Shown here: positions 60,282-64,000 of the stretch, piece after piece
Layout: every line of letters starts with the position of its first letter
Position numbering within the stretch: position 1 is the first letter of the stretch
Position numbers and translations under genes: made by a program
Notes under the pieces: generated by a model
Told to the model about the DNA's origin: nothing
What the model saw: only the letters and a program-made list of their open reading frames with translations
Databases searched by the model: none
Assembly (NCBI GenBank): GCA_900770945.1
Contig: CAAGME010000010.1
Location: 9,987 to 73,986 of the forward strand
Origin: Clostridia bacterium
GTDB taxonomy: Bacteria > Bacillota > Clostridia > Christensenellales > Borkfalkiaceae
Direction of reading: 5' to 3'
Length of the DNA stretch: 64,000 nucleotides

Positions 60282-61616
60282 TTACCGAGCGGCAGACACG
60301 GGAAAAATAATATCGAGCGTGAAAACGCCGTTTTCTGCGCTCATGTTCATGTATCCGTTGTATTTTTTGACGATATAGCTCATGCTTTTCACGCCGAAAC
60401 CGTGGTAGCCCGTATCGCGACTTGTTTTCGGCAAGCCGTTTTCAAAAACAATTTCGCCCTCGTAGTAGTTTTCCATATGCACCGAAAGCATATTGCCCGC
60501 AGAAGTCACGTTCAAAGCGATAAAACGCTTATCTTCTTCAATCTTGCTGACGCTCTCTATCGCGTTTGAAAGCGCGTTGCCGAAAAGCGAGTAAATGTCC
60601 ATGCTGTCCATAAACGCAAGGTCTTTTCCGTTAGCCATGCACTGAAGACGAATGTTGTTTTTAACGCAATAGAGGCTCTTTTCCGTCAAAATAACGTCTA
60701 AAACGTCGTTTCCGGTTTTAACGGACGAATCGTAAATCATAACCGATTCTTCGATGTCTTTGAGCGTTTTGTCGGAGCTGCCCGCTCTGAGCGCGTTTAT
60801 CTGGTGTTTTAAGTCGTGGCATTTTACGTTTATCAGGTCTATCGTTTCCTTTGAAAGCTTGTACTGCTCCTTTTCTCTGTGCAGTATCTCTTCCATAAGG
60901 GAAACTTCGTAGTGCATTTCGTCGTTTTCGGTTATGTTGAAGTGAAGAGTCAAAATAAACAAGCAGTTTACGATGGTCGAGATTGTTTCCGCAAAAAAAG
61001 CGAGCGTGCCGCGGGAATTATCGTCCGCGGTAAGGCGGGAAATGCCTATGCAGATAAACACGACTACGAGCGAAAACACAACCTTGCGTTTTGTCTGAAT
61101 GGTCTTTTCCTGCGCGGTTTTGTTGCGAACGAGCAGAAAGTATACGCCGAAGTAAACGATAGCGCAAACGAGCGTTTCGACTATAAAGCTAAGGTACGGC
61201 GCAAGCGCAAGCAGATTTTCCAAAAACGGCGCAAGCAGCAAAAGCCTTGTCAAGTTGACGGCAAGGTGTTGCGCCGCGTATGCGCCCGCCGAATAAAAAA
61301 GCACCGTCCAGATAGGGTTTTCAAAGCAGTAAATGTTTGCGCAAACGGACAAAAGAAAAATCGCGCAATAAAGGCAGAATTTGAAAAAGGAATCGTCCGC
61401 GCCGCCCGACTGATTGTACGAAAACGCGTTGCCCGTAACCGCGTAATAGATAAGTATCGTTAAAAAAATCGAAGCGAACGCCGTAAGTGCGGAAATAACC
61501 GCCCGCGTGAAAAATTTTTCCCGCCGTTTTAAGAGCTTGCCGAACACAAGCTCCGCGGCAAAAAGTTCCGCGAACATAAGCGCAAGCGACAAAAACGAGG
61601 TAAGTATCCCTTTCAT
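60282..61616 (-). CDS. GHKL sensor histidine kinase, AgrC/LytS-like
   Basis: A 444-residue kinase. Six or seven membrane helices (about 1-225) form a sensor without a large external domain. The phosphoacceptor His is in CHDLKHQINAL. The N box NALSNAIESV and G-box region YHGFGVKSMSYIV are of the HATPase_c_5 type paired with LytTR regulators. It overlaps the regulator gene by four bases. The signal is unknown; it may be a peptide or a cell-surface cue. Confidence 0.9.
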   Translation of the reverse strand: MKGILTSFLSLALMFAELFAAELVFGKLLKRREKFFTRAVISALTAFASIFLTILIYYAVTGNAFSYNQSGGADDSFFKFCLYCAIFLLSVCANIYCFENPIWTVLFYSAGAYAAQHLAVNLTRLLLLAPFLENLLALAPYLSFIVETLVCAIVYFGVYFLLVRNKTAQEKTIQTKRKVVFSLVVVFICIGISRLTADDNSRGTLAFFAETISTIVNCLFILTLHFNITENDEMHYEVSLMEEILHREKEQYKLSKETIDLINVKCHDLKHQINALRAGSSDKTLKDIEESVMIYDSSVKTGNDVLDVILTEKSLYCVKNNIRLQCMANGKDLAFMDSMDIYSLFGNALSNAIESVSKIEEDKRFIALNVTSAGNMLSVHMENYYEGEIVFENGLPKTSRDTGYHGFGVKSMSYIVKKYNGYMNMSAENGVFTLDIIFPVSAAR

Positions 61617-62332
61617 ACGCTCCCTCCCGCATACTTTGCAAAGTCACTCATAAACTCGTTCTTGCGCGAACGGCTTATTTTTAACGTGTCGCCCCCTACG
61701 ACCACCACCGTTTCTCCGTAAGTTTCTTTGACGTATTTCAGGTTTACTAAAAAGCTTGCCGAGGAGCGCGAAAAGTGGTAGCCTTTCAGCTTTTCTTCGA
61801 TTCCGCTCATCGTTCCGCCCGTCCTGTATTCGCCGTCTTTGAGGTGAAAAATAATGTCGTGATTCATGACTTCTACGTATAAAATATCGGACACGGCTAT
61901 TCTTTTTGTCATAAATCTGCCGGTAAGCGTAATGTAAACGTCGCTCATCTCATGTTCGAGCGTGTTGCATATTCTGCGGAATTTTATAAAAAAACTGTCG
62001 TATATAAGCGGCTTCAAAATAAAATCGAACGCGTGTACTTCGTAACTTTCAAGCGCATAGTTTGCCATGTTCGTCACGAAAACAACCATAACCTTGTCGT
62101 CGATTTTCCTTAGCCTTTTCGCCGCCTCTATGCCCGTTATGCCCGGAAGCTGAATATCGAAAAACACCGCGTCGTATTTTCCGTCGAACGCGGCGAGAAA
62201 GTCAAGCGCGTCGGAGAAAACTTCCGTTTCAAAGTTAAACCGCCCGTCGCTTTCCGAATATTTTTTTATCATACTTAAAAGCTTTTTCGCCGCGAATTCT
62301 TCGTCCTCGACTATCGCAATCTTTAAGTTCAT
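61613..62332 (-). CDS. LytTR family response regulator
   Basis: A 239-residue regulator. The receiver domain has the phosphorylated Asp59 in VFFDIQLPG and the conserved Thr and Lys (FVTNM, DFILKPL). The C-terminal LytTR DNA-binding domain spans about 138-235 (YVEVMNHDIIFHLKDGEYRT, FSRSSASFLVNLKYV). It is transcribed from a near-perfect promoter and coupled to the kinase. It probably binds the repeat pair upstream of the GH3 gene. Confidence 0.93.
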   Translation of the reverse strand: MNLKIAIVEDEEFAAKKLLSMIKKYSESDGRFNFETEVFSDALDFLAAFDGKYDAVFFDIQLPGITGIEAAKRLRKIDDKVMVVFVTNMANYALESYEVHAFDFILKPLIYDSFFIKFRRICNTLEHEMSDVYITLTGRFMTKRIAVSDILYVEVMNHDIIFHLKDGEYRTGGTMSGIEEKLKGYHFSRSSASFLVNLKYVKETYGETVVVVGGDTLKISRSRKNEFMSDFAKYAGGSV

Positions 62333-62363
62333 TTTTTCCTCTCTTCAAGCACATTCTTTTTAA

Positions 62364-62392
62364 ATTATACATAAGCCTCAGCCTGTTGTCAA
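62364..62392 (-). promoter_or_regulatory. Promoter of the two-component operon
   Basis: On the minus strand, perfect TTGACA and TATAAT with 17 bases between, 32 bases before the regulator start (AGAGGA ribosome site). This implies strong constitutive expression. Confidence 0.85.
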
Positions 62393-62451
62393 TAGTTTTT
62401 GCAAAATTTGTTATTTTCTTTTTTACAAGTCGAAAAAGCATTTTTTAGGGC

Positions 62452-62487
62452 AAAACCCGCCGATAATCGACTTATAGGCGGGTTTTT
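62452..62487. terminator. Terminator with dispersed motif copy 10
   Basis: The stem AAAACCCGCC / GGCGGGTTTT around GATAATCGACTTATA, the same as at 52495; the exact motif is 62461-62477. It lies 40 bases beyond the gapA terminator, upstream of the two-component promoter. Confidence 0.88.
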
Positions 62488-62526
62488 GTATAAGGACAAC
62501 ACAAGTGAGCAAAAAAAAACACGCAA

Positions 62527-62553
62527 AAAAGGAACGCGCGAGGCGTTCCTTTC
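62527..62553 (-). terminator. gapA terminator
   Basis: On the minus strand AAGGAACGCC and GCGTTCCTT pair around CGCG and are followed by TTTTTTG. Confidence 0.85.
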
Positions 62554-62573
62554 AAGTTTAAATTTAGTATCTC

Positions 62574-63635
62574 TTACTTTTCGATTTCCGCAAAGTATTT
62601 GATAGTTCTTACCATCTGGCTGGTGTAGGAGTTTTCGTTGTCGTACCAGGAAACTACCTGTACCTGATAGGTGTCGTCGTCGATTTTAGCGACCATGGTC
62701 TGCGTGGAATCGAACAAGGAACCGTACTTCATACCGATAACGTCGGAAGAAACGATCTGGTCAACGTTGTAGCCGAAAGATTCGGTTACCTGAGCCTTCA
62801 TAGCCGCGTTGATGCTGTCAACGGTAACGTCTTTACCCTTTACAACCGCAACGAGGATAGTGGTGGAACCGGTAGCGGTCGGAACGCGCTGAGCGGAACC
62901 GATGAGCTTGCCGTTGAGTTCGGGGATAACAAGACCGATAGCCTTAGCCGCACCGGTGGAGTTAGGAACGATGTTCATAGCGCCCGCTCTCGATCTTCTC
63001 AAATCGCCTTTTCTCTGCGGACCGTCAAGAATCATCTGGTCGCCGGTGTAAGCGTGAACGGTGGTCATGATACCGCTCTGAATGGGATAAGCGTCGTTAA
63101 GAGCTTTAGCCATAGGAGCGAGGCAGTTGGTGGTGCAGGAAGCCGCGGAAATGATATGGTCGTCTTTCGTAAGCGTCTTGTGGTTTACGTTGTAAACGAT
63201 TGTCGGGAGGTCGTTGCCCGCGGGAGCGGAAATAACGACGTTCTTTGCGCCGGCGTCGATATGAGCCTGAGCCTTAGCCTTAGAGGTGTAGAAGCCCGTG
63301 CATTCCAAAACTACGTCTACTTTAAGCTTCTTCCAGGGAAGGTCCTGAGCTTTTGCGCAAGCGTAGATGGTGATTTCGGTACCGTCAACGGTGATGGAAC
63401 CGGGGGTGACGACAGTCTTTCCGTCTTCGGCGAGAACGGCGTCTTTATAGGTTACGGTGTGGCTGTTAGCGTAGTTGCCCTGCGTCGTATCATACTTGAG
63501 AAGATGAGCGAGCATCTTGGGGCTGGTCAAGTCGTTAATAGCGACGATTTTGTAACCCTTTGCGCCAAACATCTGTCTGAATGCGAGACGACCGATACGG
63601 CCGAACCCGTTTATAGCTACTTTTACATTTGCCAT
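62574..63635 (-). CDS. gapA: Glyceraldehyde-3-phosphate dehydrogenase
   Basis: A 353-residue glycolytic enzyme. The NAD-binding INGFGRIGRLAFR, the catalytic SAASCTTNCLAP (Cys167) and the late WYDNENSYTSQMVRT are all present. It oxidises glyceraldehyde 3-phosphate to 1,3-bisphosphoglycerate with NAD. The codon usage is strongly biased and the promoter is near consensus, as expected for high expression. Ribosome site AAGGAGATTG. Confidence 0.97.
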   Translation of the reverse strand: MANVKVAINGFGRIGRLAFRQMFGAKGYKIVAINDLTSPKMLAHLLKYDTTQGNYANSHTVTYKDAVLAEDGKTVVTPGSITVDGTEITIYACAKAQDLPWKKLKVDVVLECTGFYTSKAKAQAHIDAGAKNVVISAPAGNDLPTIVYNVNHKTLTKDDHIISAASCTTNCLAPMAKALNDAYPIQSGIMTTVHAYTGDQMILDGPQRKGDLRRSRAGAMNIVPNSTGAAKAIGLVIPELNGKLIGSAQRVPTATGSTTILVAVVKGKDVTVDSINAAMKAQVTESFGYNVDQIVSSDVIGMKYGSLFDSTQTMVAKIDDDTYQVQVVSWYDNENSYTSQMVRTIKYFAEIEK

Positions 63636-63679
63636 AATTTCAATCTCCTTGAAAAGATTATTTTTATTTTCCGTAATGT

Positions 63680-63708
63680 ATTATAAATCAATAGTCGTAG
63701 TTAGTCAA
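63680..63708 (-). promoter_or_regulatory. gapA promoter
   Basis: On the minus strand TTGACT, 17 bases, TATAAT; the leader to the gapA start is about 35 bases. Confidence 0.85.
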
Positions 63709-63870
63709 ATTTTTTTTAGGATTTTTTGCAATAAATTATTTTTTTTGCAAAGATTTTAACCTTTTTACAATTTGTGTTTATCTTTATTTAAAGAAAACGC
63801 CGAAAACCGACGATACAAAACCTTTACGTTTAAGGCCTAATAAGCGGTTTTCGGCAATTAACAATAACTT

Positions 63871-64000
63871 AGGGATTGCATTCTTCATCACTAATTATTT
63901 TTGCGGCAATAAATCGGTTTTTGCGAAGCCATAAAGGGACCGAGCTCGTTGTTGTTTGTGCGGCGCAAAATCGGTTACTTAGGCGTTAAACAACCTTCAA
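63871..64000. repeat. Second copy of the secA/comF composite repeat, cut by window end
   Basis: AGGGATTGCATTCTTCATC and TAATTATTTTTGCGG match 8689-8724 with a few changes. The sequence then diverges and runs off the window. No gene is seen in 63709-64000. Confidence 0.5.

Overview
The window looks like a chromosomal segment of an endospore-forming, low-to-middle GC Bacillota, probably an uncultured Clostridia-like gut bacterium (inference). Pointers are Bacillota gene orders (lepA-hemW, dnaE-pfkA, gyrB-gyrA, yabP-yabQ-divIC), a GerA-type germinant receptor operon, strong AGGAGG ribosome sites, TTGACA/TATAAT promoters, a prfB frameshift site, and PPi- and ATP-type phosphofructokinases side by side. 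No rRNA, tRNA, CRISPR array or intact insertion sequence was seen.

Layout: 1-3.3 kb holds TerB-like proteins and the feoAB iron operon. 3.3-20 kb is housekeeping on the minus strand (trxA, tsaD, prfB, secA, comF, an RluA-type pseudouridine synthase, lspA, pncB, gyrA, gyrB). 19.7-24.5 kb has a site-2-protease-like membrane protein, a Ppx/GppA phosphatase and the yabP-yabQ-divIC sporulation/division cluster. 24.6-26.7 kb is a GtrA/GT2/acyltransferase operon. 26.8-32.9 kb carries a SF2 helicase, a radical-SAM pair, ung and a collagen-like lipoprotein. 33.0-37.3 kb is an AT-richer accessory island (integrase remnant, XRE regulator with repeated operators, BspA-like lipoprotein, FRG-domain protein). 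37.6-42.1 kb has a small membrane-protein operon and gerAA-AB-AC. 42.3-51.6 kb carries pfp, pfkA, dnaE, hemW and lepA. 51.8-60.1 kb has glpQ, two large surface carbohydrate-binding proteins and a membrane-anchored GH3 beta-glucosidase. 60.3-62.3 kb encodes a GHKL kinase and LytTR regulator, and the window ends with gapA and a repeat.

The most unusual signal is in the intergenic DNA. A 17-bp sequence, CGATAATCGACTTATAG, occurs nine times exactly and once as a 15-bp match, always at gene 3' ends and often as the top of a terminator hairpin whose lower stem differs from copy to copy. A loop variant and several coding-region core matches exist. A longer (127-132 bp) element family follows the same rule: a conserved inside within copy-specific complementary arms that start at the stop codon of the upstream gene. 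A further set of small hairpin repeats accompanies it.

Two regulatory arrangements also stand out. The gyrBA promoter lies just downstream of a tract that includes 47 bp of perfectly alternating purine-pyrimidine sequence, which could act as a supercoiling-sensitive element. A pair of 9-bp direct repeats 21 bp apart, just before the -35 box of the GH3 promoter, fits binding by the neighbouring LytTR regulator. It suggests that kinase, regulator, membrane GH3, a 52-residue peptide and a second carbohydrate-binding surface protein work as one system.
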